Below, piece by piece: positions 50,309-60,789 of a stretch of 64,000 nucleotides of DNA. The DNA comes from Escherichia sp. E4742 (GTDB lineage Bacteria > Pseudomonadota > Gammaproteobacteria > Enterobacterales > Enterobacteriaceae). The notes below the pieces were generated by a model. The model did no database searches. It was given only the letters and a program-made list of their open reading frames with translations, and was not told the DNA's origin. Each line of letters starts with the position of its first letter. Positions within the stretch are counted from its first letter, which is position 1. Made by a program: the position numbers and the translations under genes. The stretch spans positions 5,056,754 through 5,120,753 of the forward strand of contig NZ_CP040443.1 in assembly GCF_005843885.1 (NCBI RefSeq), given 5' to 3'.

Positions 50309-51733
50309 ATGAATGACGGTAAGCAACAATCTACCTTTTTGTTTCATGATTACGAAACCTTTGGCACGCACCCCGCGTTAGATCGCCCTGCGCAGTTTGC
50401 CGCCATTCGCACTGATAGCGAATTCAATATTATCTGCGAACCTGAAGTCTTTTACTGCAAGCCTGCGGACGATTATTTACCCCAGCCAGGGGCGGTGTTA
50501 ATTACCGGCATCACTCCACAGGAGGCGCGTGCAAAAGGGGAAAACGAAGCTGCCTTTGCCGCCCGTATTCACTCGCTTTTTACCGTACCGAAGACCTGTA
50601 TTCTTGGTTACAACAATGTGCGTTTTGACGACGAAGTTACGCGCAATATCTTTTATCGTAATTTTTACGATCCCTATGCCTGGAGTTGGCAGCATGATAA
50701 CTCTCGCTGGGATCTGCTTGACGTGATGCGTGCCTGTTATGCCCTGCGTCCGGAGGGGATCAACTGGCCTGAAAATGATGACGGTCTACCGAGTTTTCGC
50801 CTTGAACATTTAACCAAAGCTAATGGTATTGAACATAGCAACGCCCACGATGCGATGGCCGATGTGTACGCCACTATTGCGATGGCGAAGTTGGTGAAAA
50901 CACGTCAACCACGCCTGTTTGATTATCTCTTTACCCATCGTAATAAGCACAAACTGACGGCGTTGATTGATGTGCCGCAGATGAAACCGCTGGTACATGT
51001 TTCCGGTATGTTTGGCGCATGGCGCGGCAATACCAGCTGGGTGGCACCACTGGCGTGGCATCCTGAAAATCGCAATGCCGTGATTATGGTGGATTTGGCG
51101 GGAGATATCTCGCCACTCCTGGAGCTGGACAGCGACACGCTGCGCGAGCGCCTGTATACCGCGAAAGCCGATCTGGGCGATAACGCCGCCGTTCCGGTTA
51201 AGCTGGTGCATATTAATAAATGTCCGGTGCTGGCGCAGGCGAATACGCTGCGCCCGGAAGATGCCGACAGGTTGGGAATTAATCGTCAGCATTGTCTCGA
51301 TAACCTGAAAATTCTGCGTGAAAACCCGCAAGTCCGCGAAAAAGTGGTTGCGATATTTGCTGAAGCCGAACCATTTACACCTTCAGATAACGTCGATGCA
51401 CAGCTCTATAATGGCTTTTTCAGTGACGCCGATCGCGCAGCAATGAAAATTGTACTGGAAACCGAGCCGCGTAATTTACCGGCACTGGATATCACCTTTG
51501 TCGATAAACGTATTGAGAAACTGTTGTTCAATTATCGGGCGCGTAACTTCCCGGGGACGCTGGATTACGCCGAGCAGCAACGCTGGCTGGAGCACCGCCG
51601 TCAGGTCTTCACAGCAGAATTTTTGCAAAGTTATGCTGATGAATTGCAGATGCTGGCACAACAATATGCCGATGACAAAGAGAAAGTAGCGCTGTTAAAA
51701 GCGCTTTGGCAGTACGCGGAAGAGATCGTCTGA
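50309..51733 (+). CDS. sbcB: Exodeoxyribonuclease I SbcB
   Basis: A 474-residue 3'-5' single-strand DNA exonuclease used in mismatch repair and recombination. The DEDD-type active site is visible as FHDYETFG near residues 12-19, and SNAHDAMADVYATI near 178-191 holds the later acidic residues. The C-terminal region binds the SSB tail. ATG 50309 corresponds to the second methionine of the K-12 start (MMNDGK); here the preceding codon is ACG, so the protein is one residue shorter. Confidence 0.96.
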   Translation: MNDGKQQSTFLFHDYETFGTHPALDRPAQFAAIRTDSEFNIICEPEVFYCKPADDYLPQPGAVLITGITPQEARAKGENEAAFAARIHSLFTVPKTCILGYNNVRFDDEVTRNIFYRNFYDPYAWSWQHDNSRWDLLDVMRACYALRPEGINWPENDDGLPSFRLEHLTKANGIEHSNAHDAMADVYATIAMAKLVKTRQPRLFDYLFTHRNKHKLTALIDVPQMKPLVHVSGMFGAWRGNTSWVAPLAWHPENRNAVIMVDLAGDISPLLELDSDTLRERLYTAKADLGDNAAVPVKLVHINKCPVLAQANTLRPEDADRLGINRQHCLDNLKILRENPQVREKVVAIFAEAEPFTPSDNVDAQLYNGFFSDADRAAMKIVLETEPRNLPALDITFVDKRIEKLLFNYRARNFPGTLDYAEQQRWLEHRRQVFTAEFLQSYADELQMLAQQYADDKEKVALLKALWQYAEEIV

Positions 51734-51736
51734 AAC

Positions 51737-51771
51737 AAAAAAGCCGGAGTTTATATCTCTCCGGCTTTTTT
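51737..51771 (+). terminator. Terminator after sbcB
   Basis: AAAAAAGCCGGAG and CTCCGGCTTTTTT form a 13-bp stem with a 9-base loop, only 3 bases after the sbcB stop, followed by more T. It can also act for plaP on the minus strand. Confidence 0.93.
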
Positions 51772-51776
51772 AGATT

Positions 51777-51801
51777 TACCGGATGATTATGTCATCCGGC
51801 T
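51777..51801. repeat. REP-like palindrome between sbcB and plaP
   Basis: CCGGATGATTATGTCATCCGG is a 21-base palindromic REP-type half element, just before the plaP stop codon (convergent with sbcB). Confidence 0.7.
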
Positions 51802-51808
51802 TGTAAGA

Positions 51809-53167
51809 TTATGCAACGTCTTCGTACTGCGGAACCGGGTTGCGGAAGCTCTTAGTCACGCAAGCCAGGTAAATCAGACCGATAGCTGCCCAGATCAGAC
51901 CCAGAACCATCGAGCTTTCTTCCAGGTTAACCCACAGCGCACCTACAGTCAGCGCACCACACATCGGCAGGAACAGATACTGGAAGTGATCTTTCAGCGT
52001 CTTGTTACGCTTCTCACGGATCCAGAACTGCGAGATAACCGACAGGTTAACGAAGGTGAACGCCACCAGCGCACCAAAGTTAATCAGCGCCGTTGCCATT
52101 ACCAGGTCAAAGTTGATTGCCAGCAGAGCAATCGCGCCAACCAGGATAATGTTCATCGCCGGAGTACGCCATTTCGGGTGTACATAACCGAAGAAGCTTT
52201 TCGGGAACACGCCGTCACGACCCATTACGTACATCAGACGCGCTACGCCTGCGTGCGCCGCCATACCGGACGCCAGTACGGTAATGGTGGAGAAGATCAG
52301 CGCGCCAACCTGGAACGCTTTGCCCGCAACGTACAGCATGATTTCAGGCTGTGACGCATCCGGATCTTTAAAGCGAGAGATATCCGGGAAGTACAGTTGC
52401 AGGAAGTAAGTTGCAAAGATGAAGATCATGCCGCCAATCAGCGCGGTCAGGAAAATCGCACGCGGGATCACGCGCTCTGCATCTTTGGTTTCTTCCGACA
52501 AGTTGCTGATGCCGTCAAAGCCGGTAAAGGAGAAGCACAGAATCGTCGCACCGGTAATCATCGGGATGACATGTGCATCACCGGACCAGAACGGACGCGT
52601 GCTCGCCAGCGTACCAGCGCCTTCACCTTCAAATACGCCATACACAACCATGCCCAGAATCACCGCGATCAGCACTACCTGCAACACCACGATTACGGTG
52701 TTGAAGTTCGCTACGGATTTCAGACTACGCAGGTTAAAGGCGGTCATAAAGGCCACCAGCGCCACCACAAACATCCACGATGGAATGGAAGGCACCAGAG
52801 CTTCAAAATAGATTTTCGCCAGCAGAATGTTGATCATCGGCGCGAACAGATAGTCGAGCAGAGAAGACCAACCCACCATAAAGCCAACCGTCGGGCTAAT
52901 GGATTTCTGGGCGTAAGTGTATGCAGAGCCAGCAGAAGGATAGCGGCGAACCAGCTTCCCGTAGCTCAGAGCCGTAAACAGGATCGCAATCAATGCGAAC
53001 GCATAGGCTGTCGGCACATGACCATCCGTGAGGCCTGAAACGATACCAAAAGTATCAAACAGCGTCATCGGCTGCATATAGGCAAGACCCATCATTACAA
53101 CCGGAACTAACGTAAGCGTTTTACGCAATTCCACGCGAGAGGTGTTTGGAGTAACGTTATGCGACAT
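51809..53167 (-). CDS. plaP: Low-affinity putrescine importer PlaP
   Basis: A 452-residue APC-superfamily permease with twelve hydrophobic helices (GLAYMQPMTLFDTFGIVSGL near 29-48 is the first half-helix region). PlaP (YeeF) imports putrescine by proton symport and supports surface motility in E. coli. AAGGAGAATGACC precedes ATG 53165-53167; an earlier in-frame ATG at 53173 is too near the ribosome site. yeeY, a LysR regulator, is upstream on the same strand behind its own terminator. Confidence 0.95.
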   Translation of the reverse strand: MSHNVTPNTSRVELRKTLTLVPVVMMGLAYMQPMTLFDTFGIVSGLTDGHVPTAYAFALIAILFTALSYGKLVRRYPSAGSAYTYAQKSISPTVGFMVGWSSLLDYLFAPMINILLAKIYFEALVPSIPSWMFVVALVAFMTAFNLRSLKSVANFNTVIVVLQVVLIAVILGMVVYGVFEGEGAGTLASTRPFWSGDAHVIPMITGATILCFSFTGFDGISNLSEETKDAERVIPRAIFLTALIGGMIFIFATYFLQLYFPDISRFKDPDASQPEIMLYVAGKAFQVGALIFSTITVLASGMAAHAGVARLMYVMGRDGVFPKSFFGYVHPKWRTPAMNIILVGAIALLAINFDLVMATALINFGALVAFTFVNLSVISQFWIREKRNKTLKDHFQYLFLPMCGALTVGALWVNLEESSMVLGLIWAAIGLIYLACVTKSFRNPVPQYEDVA

Positions 53168-53316
53168 GGTCATTCTCCTTTACGGTGATAACCGTCGCGT
53201 AAGCAAAAAATTGCCCCATTTTTTTGGATTCCTCAGCGACAACAACTGTCGATTTTTAGTAAATATCTATCCGGTACGAAGCCCGGCCTCTTGGTATGAA
53301 TGATTGGTTTGAAGCA

Positions 53317-53351
53317 AAAAATAACCGACGTGGATGAAACGTCGGTTTTTA
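53317..53351 (-). terminator. Terminator after yeeY
   Basis: AACCGACGT / ACGTCGGTT make a 9-bp stem with a 7-base loop; on the minus strand a T-run follows. It lies between the yeeY stop and plaP, so it separates the two minus-strand genes. Confidence 0.88.
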
Positions 53352-53433
53352 GTCATTTTTTGACAGCGGCGCATTGTGCCTAAATGGGGGGTAAATGACA
53401 AGAGAATGAGAGGCTTGTCATATAATTTTTTAT

Positions 53434-54363
53434 TTAAATGGCTGATTTTCCGTCATCATATTTTGCATAAACACCAGCAATAGCACTATTTGCTAAAATC
53501 TCATCCCGCCACCACGCACTGGCAAGCCCTGCGGTTTGTTCATTCCATCCAATCCATACGGGTTCAAAGAGGGATTGCGCAACCACTTTCTTCTCAATTA
53601 ACGCGCCACTATCGAGAAAGCGTTGCGCCAGATAGCGTGGTAAATAACCGCAACCAAGACCGCTGATTTGTAATTCCAGTTTGGTTTTAAAATCAAATAC
53701 GGTAATGGCCTCTTGTTCGTCGAGAAGTTGTGATGCCGTAGATGCGCCAGCCTGCGCGGTATCACCCACGATAATCGCCCGATAGCGTTTAATGATTCGG
53801 CGATTTAACGGTTCCTCTTCCAGAGCTAACGGATGATGAGGTGCAATCGCGAAAACTTGCTCCAGATCGCCCAACCGAGAGAAACCATATTCGCTGGAAG
53901 AGGGTGGCTCATGCATCGCGCCAACAATAATATCCGCTCGCCCCTGAGTCAGGGCATCCCAGGAACCGCCCAGAACGCCATTGACAAACTTCAGACGCGT
54001 GACGTTGTGATGTTGATAAAAGGCTTCAATAAGTGGCGCAAGCAGTGAAAAGGGAAAGGTATCATCAACACCAATCACCAGTTCATTTTCCCAGCCTTCA
54101 TGGAGTTTGATCGCTTGTTTTTCCAGCTCATGGACAGTGTGGAGAACTTCCCGCCCTTTCTCTAATAACATTTTTCCGGTGCGGGTGAATTTAGCGCGGT
54201 GACCGCTACGATCAAGCAATTGAATATTAAGGTCGCTTTCCAGCTTGTGAACGGTGTAACTCAGAGCGGACGGCGTCTTATAGAGTTTGGCCGACGCCGC
54301 CGCAAAACTGCCCTCTTTTTCTAAGGCATCGAGGATCATCAACACATCCAGCAGTGGTTTCAT
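53434..54363 (-). CDS. yeeY: LysR-type regulator YeeY
   Basis: A 309-residue LysR-family regulator with an N-terminal helix-turn-helix (AAASAKLYKTPSALSYTVHKLESDLN, about residues 18-43) and a substrate-binding-type C-terminal domain. Its targets are not established; the adjacent plaP gene is an obvious candidate, but only by position. ATG 54361-54363. Confidence 0.92.
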   Translation of the reverse strand: MKPLLDVLMILDALEKEGSFAAASAKLYKTPSALSYTVHKLESDLNIQLLDRSGHRAKFTRTGKMLLEKGREVLHTVHELEKQAIKLHEGWENELVIGVDDTFPFSLLAPLIEAFYQHHNVTRLKFVNGVLGGSWDALTQGRADIIVGAMHEPPSSSEYGFSRLGDLEQVFAIAPHHPLALEEEPLNRRIIKRYRAIIVGDTAQAGASTASQLLDEQEAITVFDFKTKLELQISGLGCGYLPRYLAQRFLDSGALIEKKVVAQSLFEPVWIGWNEQTAGLASAWWRDEILANSAIAGVYAKYDDGKSAI

Positions 54364-54408
54364 ACACGCCCCCTTGCAGTGTATGCGGCGTCCTGCTGGC
54401 GTGATGGT

Positions 54409-55233
54409 TTACTCCAGCGGCATTACCAGCGGATCGGGATACTGGTATTCAAATCCCAGTTCATTACAGATCCGACTCCCATCAATAATTTTACCTTTGC
54501 CGCTGTCCAGACTATTTCTGAACTGCGGAGGTTCCAGCCCCAGTAAACGGGCCATCTGCGGATAGAAAACATTGCGCGCAGGGTGAGCTGGCGCACATAT
54601 ATTATAGATGTGTCCGCCTTTAGGTGCCTGTAACAACAGAGTGATAGCGCCAATAACATCTTCCAGGTGAACTAAATTCACACCATGTTCACCATCAGGC
54701 GCGGTTTTTCCGGCAAAGAAGCGTCCGGGATGACGCCCAGGCCCGACCAGACCAGCAAGACGCAAAATATCAACCGAAGTACCGGGTAAATTGTGCAGCC
54801 AGTCTTCCAGCTCTTTTAACACTCGTCCACTATGGGTCAGCGGATTACGCGGAGTGTTTTCTTTCACCGTGCCTTGTGCGTCGCCATAGACAGACGTTGA
54901 GCTGGTAAAAATAATGCGGGGAATACGATGAGCCAGCGCGCTATCCACCAGCTCCTGTACTGCTTGTAAATAGAACTCATCGCCGGGGCCGCTGCGGCGT
55001 GCCGGAAGCGTAATCACCAGCGCATCGGCATCCATCAGGGCATCCAAATCGTCAGAATCGCAAACTAAATCGGGCTCCATGCGAAGCAGATAGCTATCAA
55101 TCCCACTCATTTGGGCCGCTTCTACGCCATCTTGTGTAGTTTTACTCCCGGTGACTTGCCAGCCTCGCGCTGAAAGTGACATCGCCAGCGGCATGCCTAA
55201 CCACCCTAACCCGACAATTGCGACCTTTTTCAT
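54409..55233 (-). CDS. yeeZ: NAD(P)-binding epimerase-like protein YeeZ
   Basis: A 274-residue Rossmann-fold protein of the extended SDR family. The nucleotide-binding stretch MKKVAIVGLGWLGMPLAMSL is at the N-terminus and FTSSTSVYGDAQG near residue 109 matches the family. Reaction and substrate are unknown. AGGAGAAAACGG precedes ATG 55231-55233. It lies immediately before the his operon leader, divergent from it. Confidence 0.93.
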   Translation of the reverse strand: MKKVAIVGLGWLGMPLAMSLSARGWQVTGSKTTQDGVEAAQMSGIDSYLLRMEPDLVCDSDDLDALMDADALVITLPARRSGPGDEFYLQAVQELVDSALAHRIPRIIFTSSTSVYGDAQGTVKENTPRNPLTHSGRVLKELEDWLHNLPGTSVDILRLAGLVGPGRHPGRFFAGKTAPDGEHGVNLVHLEDVIGAITLLLQAPKGGHIYNICAPAHPARNVFYPQMARLLGLEPPQFRNSLDSGKGKIIDGSRICNELGFEYQYPDPLVMPLE

Positions 55234-55403
55234 CCGTTTTCTCCTGATACACCTTAGATCTATAAGGCTACGCCAGCGTATCAAAACTGACAATTCATTC
55301 TATGAATGAAATCGAAACTGTTAGCAAATATACAATTGCCTGATGCGCTCCGCTTATCAGTCCTACAAAAACATCAATATATTGAATTTAGGCAACATTT
55401 GTA

Positions 55404-55437
55404 GACCAGATAAGGCATTCACACCGCATCCGGCAGG
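55404..55437. repeat. REP-like element in the yeeZ-hisL spacer
   Basis: GATAAGGCATTCACACCGCATCCGGCAGG is a half REP (the ATCCGGC core is typical). The rest of the 426-base spacer between yeeZ and hisL is AT-rich, without a gene. Confidence 0.6.
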
Positions 55438-55591
55438 AACAAAGCCCACTTTAGTTACAGAACACAATGTTCTTGAGGGTTTTAAAGACATATTTTCACA
55501 TTACTTTTTTTAACGTACTCAGTCCTGGCCCCCTCCTTTCCCCGCTCATTCATTAAACAAATCCATCGCCATAAAATATATAAAAAAGCCC

Positions 55592-55621
55592 TTGCTTTCT
55601 AACGTGAAAGTGGTTTAGGTT
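55592..55621 (+). promoter_or_regulatory. his operon promoter
   Basis: TTGCTT at 55592-55597 and TAGGTT at 55616-55621, 18 bases apart, lie just upstream of hisL and agree with the known his promoter region. A start near 55629 would include the leader peptide and attenuator. The GC-rich discriminator typical of stringently controlled promoters is not striking. Confidence 0.7.
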
Positions 55622-55659
55622 AAAAGACATCAGTTGAATAAACATTCACAGAGACTTTT

Positions 55660-55710
55660 ATGACACGCGTTCAATTTAAACACCACCATCATCACCATCA
55701 CCCTGACTAG
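55660..55710 (+). CDS. hisL: his operon leader peptide HisL
   Basis: A 16-codon leader reading MTRVQFKHHHHHHHPD with seven histidine codons in a row. Ribosome stalling here when charged tRNA-His is scarce lets the antiterminator form and the operon be transcribed. The attenuator follows 63 bases later. The ATG at 55660 follows CACAGAGACTTTT. Confidence 0.97.
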   Translation: MTRVQFKHHHHHHHPD

Positions 55711-55773
55711 TCTTTCAGGCGATGTGTGCTGGAAGACATTCAGATCTTCCAGTGGTGCATGAACGCATGAGAA

Positions 55774-55807
55774 AGCCCCCGGAAGATCACCTTCCGGGGG
55801 CTTTTTT
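55774..55807 (+). terminator. his attenuator terminator
   Basis: AGCCCCCGGAAG-ATCAC-CTTCCGGGGGCT with a following T-run is a strong intrinsic terminator between hisL and hisG. It forms when the leader peptide is translated without stalling. Confidence 0.96.
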
Positions 55808-55855
55808 ATTGCGCGGTTGATAACGATTCAGACAGGTATAAAGAGGAAAAAGAAA

Positions 55856-56755
55856 ATGACAGACAACACTCGTTTACGCATAGCTATGCAGAAATCAGGA
55901 CGTTTAAGTGATGACTCACGCGAATTGCTGGCGCGCTGTGGCATAAAAATTAATCTTCACACTCAGCGCCTGATCGCAATGGCTGAAAACATGCCGATTG
56001 ATATTCTGCGCGTGCGTGACGACGACATTCCCGGTCTGGTAATGGACGGCGTGGTAGACCTTGGGATTATCGGCGAAAACGTGCTGGAAGAAGAGTTGCT
56101 TAACCGCCGCGCCCAGGGTGAAGATCCACGCTACTTTACCCTGCGTCGTCTGGATTTCGGCGGCTGCCGCCTTTCGCTGGCAACGCCGGTTGATGAAGCC
56201 TGGGACGGCCCGCTCTCTTTAAACGGTAAACGTATCGCCACCTCTTATCCTCACCTGCTCAAGCGTTATCTCGACCAGAAAGGCATCTCTTTTAAATCCT
56301 GCTTACTGAACGGTTCTGTCGAAGTCGCCCCGCGTGCCGGACTGGCGGATGCGATTTGCGATCTGGTTTCCACTGGCGCCACGCTGGAAGCCAACGGCCT
56401 GCGCGAAGTGGAAGTTATCTACCGCTCGAAAGCCTGCCTGATCCAGCGCGATGGCGAAATGGAAGAATCCAAACAGCAACTGATCGACAAACTGCTGACC
56501 CGTATTCAGGGCGTTATCCAGGCGCGCGAATCAAAATACATCATGATGCACGCACCGACCGAACGTCTGGATGAAGTCATCGCCCTGCTGCCAGGCGCCG
56601 AACGCCCAACTATTCTGCCGCTGGCGGGGGATCAACAGCGCGTAGCGATGCACATGGTCAGTAGCGAAACCCTGTTCTGGGAAACCATGGAAAAACTGAA
56701 AGCGCTGGGTGCCAGTTCAATCCTGGTCCTGCCGATTGAGAAGATGATGGAGTGA
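55856..56755 (+). CDS. hisG: ATP phosphoribosyltransferase HisG
   Basis: A 299-residue enzyme for the first step of histidine synthesis: ATP plus PRPP to phosphoribosyl-ATP. It is feedback-inhibited by histidine through the C-terminal ACT-like domain (about 225-299). Signatures visible are [11 protein letters not shown] near residue 73 and [14 protein letters not shown] near 169-182. The start is MTDNTRLR after AAGAGGAAAAAGAAA, not the longer in-frame ATG at 55817. hisD begins 5 bases after the stop. Confidence 0.98.
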
Positions 56756-56760
56756 TCGCC

Positions 56761-58065
56761 ATGAGCTTTAACACAATCATTGACTGGAATAGCTGTACTG
56801 CGGAGCAACAACGCCAGCTGTTAATGCGCCCGGCGATCTCCGCTTCTGAAAGCATTACCCGCACTGTTAACGATATTCTCGATAACGTGAAAGCACGCGG
56901 CGATGACGCCCTGCGGGAATACAGCGCGAAGTTTGATAAAACCACGGTTACCGCGCTGAAGGTGTCTGCTGAGGAAATCGCCGACGCCTGCGAACGCCTG
57001 AGCGATGACCTAAAACAGGCGATGGCGGTGGCAGTAAAGAATATTGAAACCTTCCACACTGCGCAAAAACTGCCGCCGGTAGATGTCGAAACTCAGCCAG
57101 GCGTACGTTGCCAGCAGGTAACGCGTCCGGTGGCTTCGGTGGGTTTATATATTCCTGGCGGCTCCGCCCCGCTCTTCTCAACGGTATTAATGCTGGCGAC
57201 TCCGGCGCGTATTGCTGGCTGTAATAAAGTGGTGTTGTGCTCACCGCCGCCGATTGCCGATGAGATCCTTTACGCGGCGCAGCTGTGCGGCGTGCAGGAT
57301 GTGTTTAACGTCGGCGGCGCACAGGCCATTGCCGCACTGGCGTTTGGTACTGAATCTGTGCAGAAAGTGGACAAAATCTTCGGGCCTGGCAACGCCTTTG
57401 TCACCGAGGCAAAACGCCAGGTAAGCCAGCGTCTGGATGGTGCGGCGATCGATATGCCCGCAGGCCCGTCGGAAGTGTTGGTCATTGCCGACAGCGGCGC
57501 AACGCCGGATTTTGTCGCCTCTGATTTGCTCTCCCAGGCAGAACACGGCCCGGACTCACAGGTGATTTTACTGACGCCCGATGCTGATATGGCGCGTCAA
57601 GTTGCCGAAGCCGTCGAACGCCAGCTGGCAGAACTGCCGAGAGCTGAAACCGCCCGCCAGGCACTGAGCGCCAGCCGCCTGATCGTGACCAACGATTTAG
57701 CGCAGTGCGTAGAGATCTCCAACCAGTACGGCCCGGAGCACCTGATCATTCAGACCCGCAACGCCCGCGATCTGGTCGATGGCATCACCAGCGCCGGTTC
57801 GGTATTTCTTGGTGACTGGTCACCGGAATCGGCAGGTGATTACGCCTCCGGCACCAACCACGTTCTGCCGACTTACGGTTACACCGCCACATGTTCCAGC
57901 CTCGGGCTGGCGGATTTCCAGAAGCGCATGACCGTGCAGGAACTGTCAAAAGAAGGGTTTTCCGCCCTGGCAGCAACCATTGAAACACTGGCTGCTGCCG
58001 AGCGCCTGACCGCCCACAAAAATGCCGTTACTTTGCGTGTTAACGCCCTGAAGGAGCAAGCATGA
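56761..58065 (+). CDS. hisD: Histidinol dehydrogenase HisD
   Basis: A 434-residue zinc enzyme that oxidises L-histidinol to L-histidine in two NAD+-dependent steps, the last reaction of the pathway. Recognisable parts are [16 protein letters not shown] near 203-218, [14 protein letters not shown] near 229-242 and [17 protein letters not shown] near 359-375. The start [10 protein letters not shown] at 56761 follows a short ORF extension. It overlaps hisC by 4 bases. Confidence 0.98.
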
Positions 58066-59132
58066 GCACCGTGACTATTACCGATTTAGCGCGTGAAAAC
58101 GTCCGCAACCTGACGCCGTATCAGTCGGCGCGTCGTCTGGGCGGTAACGGCGATGTCTGGCTGAACGCCAACGAATATCCCACAGCCGTCGAGTTTCAGC
58201 TTACCCAGCAAACGCTCAACCGCTACCCGGAATGCCAGCCGAAAGCGGTGATTGAAAATTACGCGCAATATGCAGGCGTAAAACCGGAGCAGGTGCTGGT
58301 CAGCCGTGGCGCGGACGAAGGTATTGAACTGCTGATCCGCGCTTTTTGCGAACCGGGCAAAGACGCCATCCTCTACTGCCCGCCAACGTACGGCATGTAC
58401 AGCGTCAGCGCCGAAACCATTGGTGTCGAGTGCCGTACAGTGCCGACGCTGGACAACTGGCAACTGGACTTGCAGGGTATTTCCGACAAGCTGGACGGCG
58501 TAAAAGTGGTTTATGTTTGCAGCCCCAACAACCCGACCGGGCAACTGATCAATCCGCAAGATTTTCGCACCCTGCTGGAGTTAACGCGCGGTAAAGCCAT
58601 TGTGGTTGCCGATGAAGCCTATATCGAGTTTTGCCCGCAGGCATCGCTGGCTGGCTGGCTGGCGGAATATCCGCACCTGGCTATTTTGCGCACACTGTCG
58701 AAAGCCTTCGCGTTGGCGGGGCTTCGTTGCGGATTTACGCTGGCAAACGAAGAGGTCATCAACCTGCTGATGAAAGTGATCGCCCCCTACCCGCTCTCGA
58801 CGCCAGTTGCCGACATTGCGGCACAGGCGTTAAGCCCGCAGGGAATCGTCGCCATGCGCGAACGAGTGGCGCAAATTATTGCTGAACGTGAATACCTGAT
58901 TGCCGCACTGAAAGAGATCCCCTGTGTGGAGCAGGTTTTCGACTCCGAAACCAACTACATTCTGGCGCGCTTTAAAGCCTCCAGCGCAGTGTTTAAATCT
59001 TTGTGGGATCAGGGCATTATCTTACGTGATCAGAATAAACAACCCTCTTTAAGCGGCTGCCTGCGAATTACCGTCGGAACCCGTGAAGAAAGCCAGCGCG
59101 TCATTGACGCCTTACGTGCGGAGCAAGTTTGA
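58062..59132 (+). CDS. hisC: Histidinol-phosphate aminotransferase HisC
   Basis: A 356-residue PLP-dependent class II aminotransferase that converts imidazole acetol-phosphate to histidinol phosphate. The PLP lysine lies in [14 protein letters not shown] near residue 214, and [11 protein letters not shown] near 154-164 is the other family motif. It overlaps the hisD end by 4 bases and the hisB start by one. Confidence 0.98.
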
Positions 59133-60199
59133 TGAGTCAGAAGTATCTTTTTATCGATCGCGATGGAACCCTGATTAGCGAACCGCCGAGTGATTTTCAG
59201 GTGGACCGTTTTGACAAACTCGCCTTTGAACCGGGCGTGATCCCGGAGCTGCTGAAGCTGCAAAAAGCGGGCTATAAGCTGGTGATGATCACTAATCAGG
59301 ATGGTCTGGGAACACAAAGTTTCCCGCAGGCGGATTTTGATGGCCCGCACAACCTGATGATGCAGATCTTCACCTCGCAAGGCGTGCAGTTTGATGAAGT
59401 GCTGATTTGCCCACACCTGCCCGCCGATGAATGCGACTGCCGTAAGCCGAAAGTAAAACTAGTGGAACATTATCTCGCTGAGCAAGCGATGGATCGTGCC
59501 AACAGTTATGTAATTGGCGATCGCGCGACCGATATTCAACTGGCTGAAAACATGGGCATTAATGGTTTACGCTACGACCGCGAAACCCTTAACTGGCCGA
59601 TGATTGGCGAGCAGCTCACTAAACGAGACCGTTACGCCCATGTAGTGCGCAACACCAAAGAGACGCAAATTGACGTTCAGGTGTGGCTGGATCGCGAAGG
59701 CGGCAGCAAGATTAACACCGGCGTGGGATTCTTTGATCACATGCTGGATCAGATCGCCACCCACGGCGGTTTCCGCATGGAAATCAACGTCAAAGGAGAC
59801 CTCTATATCGACGATCACCACACCGTCGAAGATACCGGCCTGGCGCTGGGGGAAGCATTAAAAATTGCTCTCGGTGACAAACGCGGTATTTGCCGCTTTG
59901 GTTTTGTGCTGCCGATGGACGAATGCCTTGCGCGCTGCGCGCTGGATATCTCTGGTCGCCCGCACCTGGAATATAAAGCCGAGTTTACCTACCAGCGCGT
60001 GGGCGATCTCAGCACCGAAATGATCGAGCACTTCTTCCGTTCGCTCTCTTACACCATGGGCGTGACGCTGCACCTGAAAACTAAAGGTAAAAACGATCAC
60101 CACCGTGTAGAGAGCCTGTTCAAAGCCTTTGGTCGCACCCTGCGCCAGGCCATTCACGTGGAAGGCGACACCCTGCCCTCGTCGAAAGGAGTGCTGTAA
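59132..60199 (+). CDS. hisB: Bifunctional histidinol-phosphatase / IGP dehydratase HisB
   Basis: A 355-residue fusion. The N-terminal HAD-type histidinol-phosphate phosphatase (about 1-165) shows [11 protein letters not shown] and the zinc-binding [15 protein letters not shown]. The C-terminal imidazoleglycerol-phosphate dehydratase (about 170-355) shows [17 protein letters not shown] and [10 protein letters not shown], later [21 protein letters not shown]. It catalyses two steps. ATG 59132 overlaps the hisC stop; a TTG at 59129 is not used. Confidence 0.98.
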
Positions 60200-60789
60200 T
60201 GAACGTGGTGATCCTTGATACCGGCTGCGCCAACCTGAACTCGGTGAAATCTGCCATTGCGCGTCACGGTTATGAACCAAAAGTCAGCCGTGACCCTGAC
60301 GTAGTGTTGTTGGCCGATAAACTGTTTTTGCCTGGCGTCGGCACCGCACAAGCAGCGATGGATCAGGTGCGTGAGCGCGAGCTGTTTGATCTCATCAAAG
60401 CCTGTACCCAACCGGTGCTGGGCATCTGCTTAGGGATGCAACTGCTGGGACGACGCAGTGAAGAGAGCAATGGCGTCGATTTGTTGGGTATCATCGACGA
60501 AGACGTGCCGAAAATGACCGACTTTGGCCTGCCGCTCCCGCATATGGGCTGGAACCGCGTATACCCGCAGGCGGGCAACCGTCTGTTTCAGGGAATTGAA
60601 GACGGCGCGTACTTTTACTTTGTTCACAGCTACGCGATGCCAGTAAATCCGTGGACCATCGCCCAGTGTAATTACGGCGAACCATTCACCGCTGCGGTGC
60701 AAAAAGATAACTTCTACGGCGTTCAGTTCCACCCGGAACGTTCTGGTGCCGCTGGCGCTAAGTTGCTGAAAAACTTCCTGGAGATGTGA
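60199..60789 (+). CDS. hisH: Imidazole glycerol phosphate synthase glutaminase HisH
   Basis: A 196-residue class I glutamine amidotransferase. The nucleophile lies in [11 protein letters not shown] near residue 77, and the catalytic His/Glu in [13 protein letters not shown] near 178-180. It releases ammonia that passes through HisF to make the imidazole ring and AICAR. One-base overlaps with hisB and hisA. Confidence 0.98.

Noticed and set aside
52397..53038. A 213-codon open frame on the plus strand, opposite plaP
   Set aside because: It lies wholly inside the conserved plaP gene on the other strand, is rich in His, Arg and Gln without any domain, and has no ribosome site. It is a shadow of codon bias.
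55681..55704. A run of histidine codons that resembles an engineered His tag
   Set aside because: It is the natural seven-His stretch of the his leader peptide HisL, with the attenuator following.
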